The position numbers and the translations under genes were made by a program. DNA of 64,000 bases from Streptomyces sp. AC1-42W (GTDB lineage Bacteria; Actinomycetota; Actinomycetes; Streptomycetales; Streptomycetaceae). Shown here piece by piece: positions 24,166 to 32,208 of this stretch (positions are counted from its first letter, which is position 1; every line of letters starts with the position of its first letter). The DNA lies in the NCBI RefSeq assembly GCF_003248355.1, contig NZ_QKWY01000002.1, forward strand, positions 2,666,001 through 2,730,000. Direction: 5' to 3'. A model generated the notes under the pieces. The model did no database searches. It was not told the origin of the DNA and saw nothing but the letters and a program-made list of their open reading frames with translations.

Positions 24166-25596
24166 ATGGACGAGACGACCAGGTACGAGGCGGTGAGCAG
24201 CCGCGACGCCCGTTTCGACGGCGAGTTCTTCTTCGCCGTCGAAACGACCGGCATCTACTGCCGGCCGAGCTGCCCCGCCGTCACCCCGAAGCGGCGGAAC
24301 GTCCGCTTCTACCCGACGGCGGCGGCCGCCCAGAGCCACGGCTTCCGGGCGTGCCGCCGCTGCCGCCCGGACGCCGTGCCCGGCTCCGCCGAGTGGAACG
24401 TGCGGGCCGATGTGGTCGGACGCGCCATGCGGATGATCGGCGACGGCGTGGTGGACCGGGAGGGCGTCCCCGGGCTCGCCCACCGGCTCGGCTACAGCCC
24501 CCGCCAGGTGCAGCGCCAGCTCAACGCCGAACTGGGCGCCGGACCCGTCGCCCTGGCCCGCGCCCAGCGCGCCCACACCGCCCGCGTGCTCCTCCAGACC
24601 ACCGCCCTGCCCGTCACCGAGATCGCATTCGCGGCCGGTTTCCACAGCATCCGGCAATTCAACGACACCGTCCGCCGGATCTACGCCCGCACCCCCAGCG
24701 CCCTGCGCGCCGAGGCCGGGACGGGGCTCGGCACTCCGGTCCGCGCCTCCCGCACCACCGGCATCCCGCTCCGGCTCGCCCACCGGGGCCCCTACGCGGC
24801 CCGCGACGTCTTCGACCTGCTCGCCGCCGGTACGGTCGCCCGCGTCGAGGAGGTCACCGGCGAGCCCGGCCGCCGCACCCACCGGCGCACGCTGCGCCTG
24901 CCGTACGGGACCGGCGTCGCCGCCGTGGACGAGCGGTCCGCCGGGAACTGGCTGGACGCCCGCATCCACCTCACCGATCTGCGCGACCTCACCACGGCGG
25001 TGCAGCGGCTGCGCCGGCTGTTCGACCTGGACGCCGACCCGTATGCCGTGGACGAGCTGCTGGCCGCCGACCCGGCGCTCGCCCCGGACGTGGCGGCCCG
25101 GCCGGGCGTCCGCTCGCCGGGCACCGCCGACGCGGAGGAGTTCGCCGTACGGGCGCTGGTGGGCGACGCTGCGGCCGGGGAGCTGGTCGAGGCGTACGGC
25201 AAGGTGCTGGACCTGCCGCACGGCGGACTCACCCACCTCTTCCCGGAACCGGCCGTGCTCGCCGAAGCATCCGCCGACCCGGCCCTGCGGGCGCTGACGG
25301 CGGCCCTGGCGGACGGCACCGTACGGCTGGACGCCGGCGCCGACCGGGACGAGGCCGAGCAGGCACTCCTCCGGCTGCCCGGCATCACCCCCGCCACCGC
25401 CGCGCTGATCCGCATGCGCGGCCTCGGCGACCCCGATGTGGACCCGTACGGCCTCCGGGGCGCCTCCCGCTGGCGCCCCTGGCGCTCGTACGGTGTGCGC
25501 CGGACCCGGCCGGCGGATGCTCAGCCCCAGACCAGCGCGCCCAGCCAGGCGCCCGCCACCAGCAGGCAGGCGAACAGCTCGACCAGCACCGAGTAG
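24166..25596 (+). CDS. Ada-like/AlkA-type DNA repair protein with shortened C-terminus
   Basis: 476 residues. N-terminal Ada zinc/methyl-acceptor domain (TTGIYCRPSCPA, then GFRACRRCRPD; about 1-75), an AraC-type HTH (about 85-180, EIAFAAGFHSIRQFN), AlkA N-terminal domain (about 190-300), then a HhH-GPD DNA glycosylase (LPGITPATAALIRMRGLGDP). Usually DPD is followed by about 35-40 residues before WRPWR-YA-HLW; here only about 12 residues separate GDPDVD from WRPWRSY, and the end becomes a Gln/Ser/Thr-rich tail overlapping the convergent DUF456 gene by 76 bases. Glycosylase activity may be lost; methyl-phosphotriester sensing should remain. ATG 24166 is used (GTG just upstream). Confidence 0.85.
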   Translation: MDETTRYEAVSSRDARFDGEFFFAVETTGIYCRPSCPAVTPKRRNVRFYPTAAAAQSHGFRACRRCRPDAVPGSAEWNVRADVVGRAMRMIGDGVVDREGVPGLAHRLGYSPRQVQRQLNAELGAGPVALARAQRAHTARVLLQTTALPVTEIAFAAGFHSIRQFNDTVRRIYARTPSALRAEAGTGLGTPVRASRTTGIPLRLAHRGPYAARDVFDLLAAGTVARVEEVTGEPGRRTHRRTLRLPYGTGVAAVDERSAGNWLDARIHLTDLRDLTTAVQRLRRLFDLDADPYAVDELLAADPALAPDVAARPGVRSPGTADAEEFAVRALVGDAAAGELVEAYGKVLDLPHGGLTHLFPEPAVLAEASADPALRALTAALADGTVRLDAGADRDEAEQALLRLPGITPATAALIRMRGLGDPDVDPYGLRGASRWRPWRSYGVRRTRPADAQPQTSAPSQAPATSRQANSSTSTE

Positions 25597-26003
25597 CCGG
25601 TCGCCCGCATCACCGAGCGCACCGACGCCCAGCCCGCGCCCCGGCTGCCGAGCCGCAGCCGCTCCGCCCCGTAGATCACCCCGACGTATCCGGCGACGGC
25701 CCCGACCACGGGCACGACGAAGAAACCGGCGATCGCGCCGAGGCCGCCCAGCAGCAGCGTCCGGCGCGGTGCGCCCGACTCACGCGGCCGGCGCGGCGGC
25801 AGCAGCGGCTTCAGCGCCTGGTTCAGCAGCAGCAGCGCCGTGGCCCCGATCAGGACGCCCCAGGCCACCGGCGTCATGTCGGTGAGCGCCCACCACAGGA
25901 TGGCGGCCCAGACGATCGCCTGCCCCGGCACACCCGGCACCAGGACACCGATCAGGCCGAGCAGCATCACCAGACCGACGGCGACGAGCTGCCACACACT
26001 CAT
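25521..26003 (-). CDS. DUF456 family membrane protein
   Basis: 160 residues with about four hydrophobic segments (VGLVMLLGLIGVLVPGVPGQ; LLIGATALLLL-like; GAIAGFFVVPVVGAVAGYVG; VLVELFACLLVAGAWLG). The GVLVPGVPGQ-IVW motif and two paired helices are typical of DUF456. Function unknown. Its 3' end overlaps the repair gene on the other strand. Confidence 0.88.
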   Translation of the reverse strand: MSVWQLVAVGLVMLLGLIGVLVPGVPGQAIVWAAILWWALTDMTPVAWGVLIGATALLLLNQALKPLLPPRRPRESGAPRRTLLLGGLGAIAGFFVVPVVGAVAGYVGVIYGAERLRLGSRGAGWASVRSVMRATGYSVLVELFACLLVAGAWLGALVWG

Positions 26004-26054
26004 CTGACCAGCGTGCCGGAGTCCGCCGCCTCCCGCCCGTCCAGCCCGTAGCTC

Positions 26055-27032
26055 CTAGCGGGCCACCCAGCCGCGTTCGTAGGCGTGCCAGCCGAGCTGG
26101 AGCCGGGTCGAGACGCCGGTCAGCTCCATCAGGCCCTTGACCCGGCGCTGCACGGTCCGCAGCCCCAGGTCCAGCTGCTTGGCCACGCTCGCGTCCGTCA
26201 GACCCGCCAGCAGCAGCGACAGGATCTCCAGATCCATCGGGTCCGGACCGCCCGGCTCCGCCACGACCGCGCCGCTCTCCCCGAGCCGCAACGGCATCGC
26301 CTCGCGCCACACCGCCTCGAACAGCCCCGTCAGCGACTCCAGCAGGCCGGAGGCGTGCACCACCAGGGCGGAGGGCTCGGCGCCCCGCCCGGTCAGCGGC
26401 ACCATCGCCAGCGCCCCGTCCGCGATGACGAGCTTCGTCGGCACCCGGGGCACCACCCGGCACCGCTCGTTGCGGCTCAGCGCCGCCGACAGCTCCAGAA
26501 TGCCCGACTCCAGCCCCAGCACCTCGCGTTCGATCACCACCCGGAACGACACCCCGCGCGCCGCGGCCTCCTCCTCGGACTCGTTCTCCAGGCCGCTGAC
26601 CGCCATCGGCTTCCCGGTGACCAGAGCGCACACCTCGCTCGTCGCGCCCAGCTGGAGCTGATGGAACCGGTGCGCCACGGCGCTCGCGCCCGTCACCACC
26701 TCGACCAGGTCGTGGACGGCCGGTTCGGCCGCGTCCGCCCGGTACTCCTCGGCGAGCAGGACCGCCGCCAGTTCCGCCTGCTCCAGCTGATGGCGCCGCC
26801 GGGTGAGCAGGGCCCCCAGCGCCACGCCGGGCGGCGCCGCGACCCAGCGGCCCGTGCGGGCGGAGGACTGGGCGGCCAGCCCGTGCTGTTCGAGCCGGCG
26901 CAGTGCGCGCTCGGTGTCCTGTTCGGGCAGGGCCAGCCGGTGCGAGAGATCGGACAGCTCGGCGGCCCCCATCGCCACGAGGGCGCGGTACGCCGACTCC
27001 TGCCTCTCGTCGAGACCTATGGCTCCCAGCAT
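26055..27032 (-). CDS. TrmB/LuxR-type two-HTH transcriptional regulator
   Basis: 325 residues. A TrmB-like winged helix lies at the N-terminus (about 1-65, LDERQESAYRALVAMGAAEL), then a middle phospholipase-D-like domain, then a C-terminal LuxR HTH (about 265-320, LLAGLTDASVAKQLDLGLRT-VQRRVKGLM). Many Streptomyces have such orphan regulators near secondary metabolism or stress genes. Start ATG 27032. Divergent from the PP2C-like gene. Confidence 0.85.
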   Translation of the reverse strand: MLGAIGLDERQESAYRALVAMGAAELSDLSHRLALPEQDTERALRRLEQHGLAAQSSARTGRWVAAPPGVALGALLTRRRHQLEQAELAAVLLAEEYRADAAEPAVHDLVEVVTGASAVAHRFHQLQLGATSEVCALVTGKPMAVSGLENESEEEAAARGVSFRVVIEREVLGLESGILELSAALSRNERCRVVPRVPTKLVIADGALAMVPLTGRGAEPSALVVHASGLLESLTGLFEAVWREAMPLRLGESGAVVAEPGGPDPMDLEILSLLLAGLTDASVAKQLDLGLRTVQRRVKGLMELTGVSTRLQLGWHAYERGWVAR

Positions 27033-27109
27033 CCCCGACCCCTCCCCGTCTCCCCGCCCATTTTCCCGATGCCCGTTTTCGTGCGGCCCCGGCGGTCGAC
27101 AATAAAGGC

Positions 27110-28627
27110 ATGAGTCAGCAGGGGGAGAGGCCGGCGGCCCACGAGGACGACTGGTGGCGCAGGCTGTACGACGAATCCGCTCCGGACACGGGGGCGAGCC
27201 AGGCGGCCGACAGTCTCGACGACCGCTTCGACTCGGCCTCCGGCACGGTGGCCTCCGGCCCGGACCGGGCGTACGGCACGACGGAGGTACCGGAGGAGCG
27301 GCTTGAGCCCGCAGCCCCGGAACGGACGCCGGAACCGGAACCGGAACCTGTGCTTCCGGAACTGGAGCCGGAACCGGAACCGGAGCCGGAACCCGAGCCC
27401 GAGCCGGAACCCGTAACCGTATTCCGCGCGCCGGAGCCCGCGCCCGTGCCCGTGCCCGGCCGTCTCGTGCTCCGCGCCCCGTGGGAGCCGCCGGCGGGCC
27501 CCTCGCTGCCGCGTACGTTTCCGGGGCCCGCACCCGAGCCGGTCGCCCCCGAGCCGCCCGCGCCCGTGCCGGACCCCCGGATCGCCACCGACACCGACGC
27601 CGCCGACGACGGGGCGCGGCATCCCGCGCGGCCGGGCGCCGTCGCCCATGTGGGGGATCGGCCGCCCACCTACGACGCCGAGCCCACCGCGCTGCCCGCG
27701 ACCGACCCGTACGAACTGGACCGGGTCGTTCCGGACACTGTCCTGGACGGGGCCTCGTACGGGGGCTACACCCTGCGCGCCGCGTCCGTGCGCGGGGACT
27801 CCGCGCGGTTCCGGGGCGAGCCGCGCCGCGACGCGCTGCTGACGGCCCGCTTCGGCAGCGGCGACGGCGCCCTGGTCCTCGTCGCCGTGGCGGGCGCTTC
27901 GCGGGGCGCGGAGGGGGCGTTCACCGCGTCGGCCGACGCCTGCCGCTGGATCGGTGAGGCCGTGGGCCGCAGCCATGTCCGGCTGGCCGACGACATAAGG
28001 GCGGGCCGCCGGGCCGACCTCAAGTCCGGGCTGCACCGGCTCACCGACCGCGCCTACGGCAAGCTGCGGGCCCGCGCCGCCGGACTCGGCGTCGAGCCGG
28101 ACGCGTACACCGCGAGCCTGCGCTGTCTGCTGCTGTCCGCCGACCCCGGCTGCCGCACCCGGGTCTTCTTCGGGATCGGCGGCGGCGGCCTCTTCCGGCT
28201 CCGCGACGGCGAATGGCACGACCTGGAACCGGCGCTGCCGCCGCCCGCCGCGCTGAGCGGCGATGCGGTGGTCGGCTTCGGCTCGTCCGCGCCGGAGAGT
28301 ACGCCGGAGAGCGGACCGGACGGCGAGCGCCTGACGATGGACCTGGGCATCACGACCGGCCCGGCCCCGTTCGTCGAGGACCCGCTGCCGCCGCCCGCCG
28401 AACCGTTCCGCTTCCGGGCCTCCGTCGCCCGGCCGGGGGACACCCTGCTGCTGTGCGGCACGGGCCTCGCGGACCCGCTGCGCGAGGAGCCCGGGCTTGC
28501 CGGGGAACTCGCGGCGCGCTGGTCGCCGGTGGCGGCGCCGGGCCTCGGCGACTTCCTCGCGGACGTCCGGATCAGGGTGAAGGGGTACGCCGACGACCGC
28601 ACGGCGGTCGGCGTCTGGGAGGCGTAA
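27110..28627 (+). CDS. PP2C-like phosphatase-domain protein with Glu-Pro repeats
   Basis: 505 residues. Residues 1-200 are disordered and acidic, with about ten Glu-Pro repeats near residues 72-103, then Pro/Ala-rich linker. About 225-500 resembles a protein phosphatase 2C fold (GYTLRAASVRGDSARFRGEP, LVAVAGASRG, GDTLLLCGTGL). The usual metal Asp pair (DG.G) is not evident: the GDG position reads AGASRG, so catalysis is uncertain and it may be a pseudophosphatase. ATG 27110 with AAAGGC upstream. No operon partner. Confidence 0.72.
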   Translation: MSQQGERPAAHEDDWWRRLYDESAPDTGASQAADSLDDRFDSASGTVASGPDRAYGTTEVPEERLEPAAPERTPEPEPEPVLPELEPEPEPEPEPEPEPEPVTVFRAPEPAPVPVPGRLVLRAPWEPPAGPSLPRTFPGPAPEPVAPEPPAPVPDPRIATDTDAADDGARHPARPGAVAHVGDRPPTYDAEPTALPATDPYELDRVVPDTVLDGASYGGYTLRAASVRGDSARFRGEPRRDALLTARFGSGDGALVLVAVAGASRGAEGAFTASADACRWIGEAVGRSHVRLADDIRAGRRADLKSGLHRLTDRAYGKLRARAAGLGVEPDAYTASLRCLLLSADPGCRTRVFFGIGGGGLFRLRDGEWHDLEPALPPPAALSGDAVVGFGSSAPESTPESGPDGERLTMDLGITTGPAPFVEDPLPPPAEPFRFRASVARPGDTLLLCGTGLADPLREEPGLAGELAARWSPVAAPGLGDFLADVRIRVKGYADDRTAVGVWEA

Positions 28628-28741
28628 CGGCGCGGGCCATGGGTTGATGGACTCCGGACACCCGTCCGGTCCGGGGTTTGGCTCCCCGCGTTCCGGACAG
28701 CCGGATGTGCACGGAGCACGGGCAGAGGGAGTGCGTCACCC

Positions 28742-30484
28742 ATGGCCAAGCAGAACGTCTCGGAGCAGTTCGTCGACATCCTCGCCCGCGCGGGCGTCAA
28801 GCGGCTGTACGGGGTCGTGGGGGACAGCCTCAACCCGGTCGTCGACGCCGTCCGGCGCCACCCGGACATGGACTGGATCCAGGTCAGGCACGAGGAGACG
28901 GCGGCGTTCGCGGCGGGCGCCGAGGCGCAGATCACCGGCACGCTCGCGGCCTGCGCCGGCTCGTGCGGCCCCGGCAACCTGCACCTGATCAACGGCCTGT
29001 ACGACGCCCACCGCTCCATGGCCCCGGTGCTCGCGCTCGCCTCGCACATCCCGTCGAGCGAGATCGGCCTCAACTACTTCCAGGCGACCCACCCCGAGCT
29101 GCTCTTCCAGGAGTGCAGCCACTACAACGAGATGATTTCCAACCCGCAGCAGATGCCCCGGCTGCTCCAGACGGCCATCCAGCACGCGGTCGGCCAGGGC
29201 GGGGTCAGCGTCGTGACGATGCCGGGCGACGTGGCGGGGCAGCCGGCCCCCGAGCGGTCCGCCGAGCACGCGCTGGTCACCTCGCGGCCCACCGTACGGC
29301 CGGGCGACGGCGAGATCGAGAAGCTGTGCCGGATGGTGGACGAGGCCAAACGGGTGACGCTGTTCTGCGGCAGCGGCACGGCCGGGGCGCACGCCGAGGT
29401 GATGGAGTTCGCCGAGCGGGTCAAGGCCCCGGTCGGGCACGCGCTGCGCGGCAAGGAGTGGATCCAGTACGACAACCCGTTCGACGTCGGGATGAGCGGG
29501 CTGCTCGGCTACGGCGCGGCGTACGAGGCCACCCACGAGTGCGATCTGCTGATCCTGCTGGGCACGGACTTCCCGTACAACGCCTTTCTGCCCGACGACG
29601 TGAAGATCGTGCAGGTGGACGTGCGGCCCGAGCATCTGGGCCGGCGCACCAAGCTGGACCTGGCCGTCTGGGGCGACGTACGCGAGACGCTGCGCTGTCT
29701 GACGCCGAGGGTGAAGGCGAAGAGCGACCGCAAGTTCCTCGACCGGATGCTCAAGAAGCACGCGGACGCCCTGGAGGGCGTGGTCAAGGCGTACACCCGC
29801 AAGGTCGAGAAGCACATTCCGATCCACCCCGAGTGCGTGGCCTCGGTGCTGGACGAACTCGCCGACGACGACGCGGTGTTCACCGTCGACACGGGCATGT
29901 GCAACGTCTGGGCGGCCCGCTATCTGTCGCCCAACGGCAAGCGGCGGGTGATCGGTTCGTTCAGCCACGGCTCGATGGCCAACGCGCTGCCGCAGGCGAT
30001 CGGGGCGCAGTTCACCGATCGCGGCCGGCAGGTCGTCTCGATGTCGGGCGACGGCGGATTCACCATGCTGATGGGCGACTTCCTGACGCTCGTCCAGTAC
30101 GACCTGCCGGTCAAGGTCGTCCTGTTCAACAACTCCTCGCTGGGCATGGTCGAGCTGGAGATGCTGGTCGGCGGGCTGCCGTCGTTCGGGACGACCAACA
30201 AGAACCCCGACTTCGCGGCGGTGGCGCGCGCGGCGGGGGCGTACGGGGTCCGGGTCGAGAAGCCCAAGGAGCTGACGAGCGCCCTCAAGGACGCGTTCAA
30301 GCACAAGGGCCCGGCGCTCATCGACGTGGTCACCGACCCCAACGCGCTCTCCATCCCACCGAAGATCAGCGCGGACATGGTGACCGGCTTCGCTCTCTCC
30401 GCCAGCAAGATCGTCCTGGACGGCGGGGTGGGCCGGATGGTCCAGATGGCCCGCTCCAACCTCCGTAACATGCCCCGGCCCTGA
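28742..30484 (+). CDS. poxB: Thiamine-dependent pyruvate dehydrogenase (quinone)/oxidase
   Basis: 580-residue ThDP enzyme of the PoxB/acetolactate synthase superfamily. N-terminal Pyr domain with catalytic Glu in VRHEETAAFAAGAEA (about residue 52) and the GPGNLHLINGLYDAH segment; central FAD-type domain; C-terminal PP domain with the ThDP/Mg motif GDGGFTMLMGDF through VVLFNNSSLG (about 437-470). It decarboxylates pyruvate to acetate and feeds electrons to quinone. ATG 28742 with GGGAG upstream. Monocistronic; the TnpB element lies downstream. Confidence 0.9.
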   Translation: MAKQNVSEQFVDILARAGVKRLYGVVGDSLNPVVDAVRRHPDMDWIQVRHEETAAFAAGAEAQITGTLAACAGSCGPGNLHLINGLYDAHRSMAPVLALASHIPSSEIGLNYFQATHPELLFQECSHYNEMISNPQQMPRLLQTAIQHAVGQGGVSVVTMPGDVAGQPAPERSAEHALVTSRPTVRPGDGEIEKLCRMVDEAKRVTLFCGSGTAGAHAEVMEFAERVKAPVGHALRGKEWIQYDNPFDVGMSGLLGYGAAYEATHECDLLILLGTDFPYNAFLPDDVKIVQVDVRPEHLGRRTKLDLAVWGDVRETLRCLTPRVKAKSDRKFLDRMLKKHADALEGVVKAYTRKVEKHIPIHPECVASVLDELADDDAVFTVDTGMCNVWAARYLSPNGKRRVIGSFSHGSMANALPQAIGAQFTDRGRQVVSMSGDGGFTMLMGDFLTLVQYDLPVKVVLFNNSSLGMVELEMLVGGLPSFGTTNKNPDFAAVARAAGAYGVRVEKPKELTSALKDAFKHKGPALIDVVTDPNALSIPPKISADMVTGFALSASKIVLDGGVGRMVQMARSNLRNMPRP

Positions 30485-30549
30485 CGGGCTGTCGGCCTGG
30501 TAGCGGCAGGGGCCAGCGCTAATGGGGCGGGGTTAGCGGGGGGTTACCG

Positions 30550-30716
30550 AGAATTCAGCGTGCTGCGGGATGCTCCGGGAGACCAGTGTGCATACTCTCC
30601 CGGAGACCTTGCGTCAACTTCTCGGCCTTGAAGGACCGGGCTTGTCACCCGATCGTCCAAGGCTGTGATTGCAAGTGGAGCGCGACTGGCTGCCGCGTGG
30701 TCCCCTGCGTCCGGTC
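30550..30716 (-). ncRNA. Candidate omega-RNA/right-end region of the TnpB element
   Basis: Sequence just 3' of the tnpB stop, where IS605-type elements encode the TnpB guide RNA scaffold. It holds a perfect 10-bp hairpin, arms 30573-30582 and 30596-30605 (CTCCGGGAGA/TCTCCCGGAG), as expected of a right end. The element boundary, and so the guide, cannot be fixed without a related empty site; it is probably near 30550. Confidence 0.5.
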
Positions 30717-31880
30717 CTACCTTGCGGTGGGACTGGGGCGGTTGACTGCGCCCCGCTGCCACACAGACATCGCCCGGTGGGCGATGTTGCGGGAGCCGTT
30801 GTGGTCCGCGTGCGTAATCACGCCGCAGGACCGGCACTCGAAGCGGGCCTGGGAGACCCGGTTGGCGCGGTGGGTGTGCCAGCACTCCGAGCACTGGCGG
30901 GAGGTGTTCCTCGGGTCCACGTGGACCACCGGGACACCGGCCCGCCGTGCCTTGTAGGCGACGAATGCGCCGAGCTGGGCGAATGCCCAGGAGTGCAGCT
31001 TGGCCCGCTGGTCCTTCTTGGCCGTAACCCTGGCGCGGATACCGGACAGGTCTTCCAGTCCGATTCCCCGCGAGGTGCGTTCAGCGGTGGCAACAAGCGT
31101 CTTGGCGATGATGTGGTTGGTGTTCGCCGCGTGCCGGGCTTCCCGGCGGCGGACGCGCTTCAGGACCCGCTTGGCGGACTTGGTGCGCTTTTTCTGCAAC
31201 TTCTGCCGCAGGTCACGGTGCCGTTTGCGGTACCGGTTCAACCGGCGCCCGGCAAGGATCTCGCCGTCGGACGTGGTGGCGATGTTGACAATCCCGAGGT
31301 CCACACCGAGGAAACCGTCCGGCTCGGACAGTTCGGGTTCGGGCACGTCGATGGTGGCGACCAGGAAGAACATCCCGTCCCGCGCCACCAGGTCCGACTC
31401 GCCCTTGCGCGAGGCCAGCAGGCGCATCGCTTCGGGCGAGCAGACGAACGGAATCCGCTTGAGCCTGCCGGCCACCGTCCAGATGGAGACGGTCCGGGTG
31501 TCCAGGTTCCAGGTCAGCATCCGGTCGTCGTACGGCTGGGCCGCACCTTCCCGGAAGCCGATCGGCCTGGACTCGGCACGGGCGCGCCGCTTTGAGTCCT
31601 CACGGCCGAGGTTCCCGGCCTTGATGTTGGCCTTGAGCGTGGTGTACGCGTCGCACACCTTCGTGATCGTGCGCACCGCCGCCTGCGCCCCGAGGTCGAA
31701 ATCGGTCCGGAGCCGGTGGTAGACGGCGTCCTGCAACACGTTCCGCCGCTTGAGGTCCTCGGTGAACGCCACCTCGGAGGCCGCATTCGCGGCCCGGTTG
31801 CAAGCACGCAGGGTCGCTGCCAGTGCGTCCGCGTCATACGCGGACACGGGCAATAGTTTCACCTGCGCGACAATCTTCAC
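30717..31880 (-). CDS. tnpB: TnpB RNA-guided endonuclease (transposon-encoded)
   Basis: 387 residues, the normal TnpB size. N-terminal OrfB_IS605 domain, then a RuvC-like nuclease with all three acidic residues: Asp in FLGVDLGIVNIA, Glu in GIGLEDLSGI and Asp in THADHNGSRNIA. A zinc ribbon (CSECWHTHRANRV through CRSCG) sits between the second and third. TnpB cleaves DNA using a guide RNA taken from its own right end and so keeps the element in place. GTG start at 31880. The reading frame is intact. Confidence 0.9.
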   Translation of the reverse strand: MKIVAQVKLLPVSAYDADALAATLRACNRAANAASEVAFTEDLKRRNVLQDAVYHRLRTDFDLGAQAAVRTITKVCDAYTTLKANIKAGNLGREDSKRRARAESRPIGFREGAAQPYDDRMLTWNLDTRTVSIWTVAGRLKRIPFVCSPEAMRLLASRKGESDLVARDGMFFLVATIDVPEPELSEPDGFLGVDLGIVNIATTSDGEILAGRRLNRYRKRHRDLRQKLQKKRTKSAKRVLKRVRRREARHAANTNHIIAKTLVATAERTSRGIGLEDLSGIRARVTAKKDQRAKLHSWAFAQLGAFVAYKARRAGVPVVHVDPRNTSRQCSECWHTHRANRVSQARFECRSCGVITHADHNGSRNIAHRAMSVWQRGAVNRPSPTAR

Positions 31881-31983
31881 GCAGAAAACCCTATTAGGGC
31901 TGACCGCAGGAGATCAAGTTGAGGTACCGGCAGATGCGCGGCGAACTCCGGCGCTTTGCGCCTCCGCGCCAAGGACCAATTCC

Positions 31984-32002
31984 TCCCGGGGCCGAACCCC
32001 GG
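31984..32002 (-). terminator. Hairpin downstream of the gene remnant
   Basis: CCCGGGG/CCCCGGG arms with a 5-base loop, about 16 bases beyond the stop codon of the open fragment at 32018-32170 (minus strand). It could be that gene's old terminator, or part of the IS left end. Confidence 0.45.
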
Positions 32003-32017
32003 GCTTCCTTGGGGAAA

Positions 32018-32170
32018 TCAGGTGAAGTGGGCCGACCAGGGCGTGATCGCCACCGGTACCGGATCGCCCGCCTCCAGCGTCCGGATCTGATCCGGCCCGG
32101 CCGTTCCCGCCCACGCGGGGACGGCCGGCAGCCGACGCCCCCCGGGGGGCAACTTCCTTCGCGCTGCGAC
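32018..32170 (-). pseudogene. Possible C-terminal gene remnant
   Basis: On the minus strand an open frame without any start codon ends TGPDQIRTLEAGDPVPVAIT-like: residues DQIRTLEAGDPVPVAITPWS then AHFT and a TGA at 32018-32020. All codons end in G or C as in real Streptomyces genes, and a hairpin follows. Upstream the frame meets a TAA at 32201-32203 inside the promoter of the next operon. It may be the 3' end of a gene whose 5' part was replaced by the hydroxyproline operon. I cannot name the family. Confidence 0.3.
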
Positions 32171-32173
32171 CTC

Positions 32174-32208
32174 TTGGCACCCCCAGAACCATGTGACATA
32201 TTACTGGC
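32174..32208 (+). promoter_or_regulatory. Hydroxyproline operon promoter with GntR-type motif; likely leaderless start
   Basis: TTGGCA (32174-32179), 17-base spacer, CATATT (32197-32202), then only six bases to the GTG start at 32209, so transcription probably begins at or next to the start codon. No ribosome site is present, consistent with a leaderless mRNA. ACCATGTGACAT (32188-32199) overlaps the -10 and is repeated exactly at 38052-38063 before the collagenase gene. Confidence 0.6.

Larger units (their letters stand above)
30550..31900 (-). mobile_element. TnpB-only IS605/IS607-type insertion element
   Basis: Element made up of an intact tnpB gene and its hairpin right end; no TnpA transposase gene is present, so it would need a transposase in trans. 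The left end is not certain and may lie between 31881 and about 31985. Inserted between poxB and the hydroxyproline operon. Boundaries are approximate. Confidence 0.65.

Noticed and set aside
32137..32150. Perfect palindrome GCCCCCCGGGGGGC as an operator
   Set aside because: Simple C/G runs form palindromes easily in this GC-rich DNA, and it lies upstream of the -35 without a partner site.
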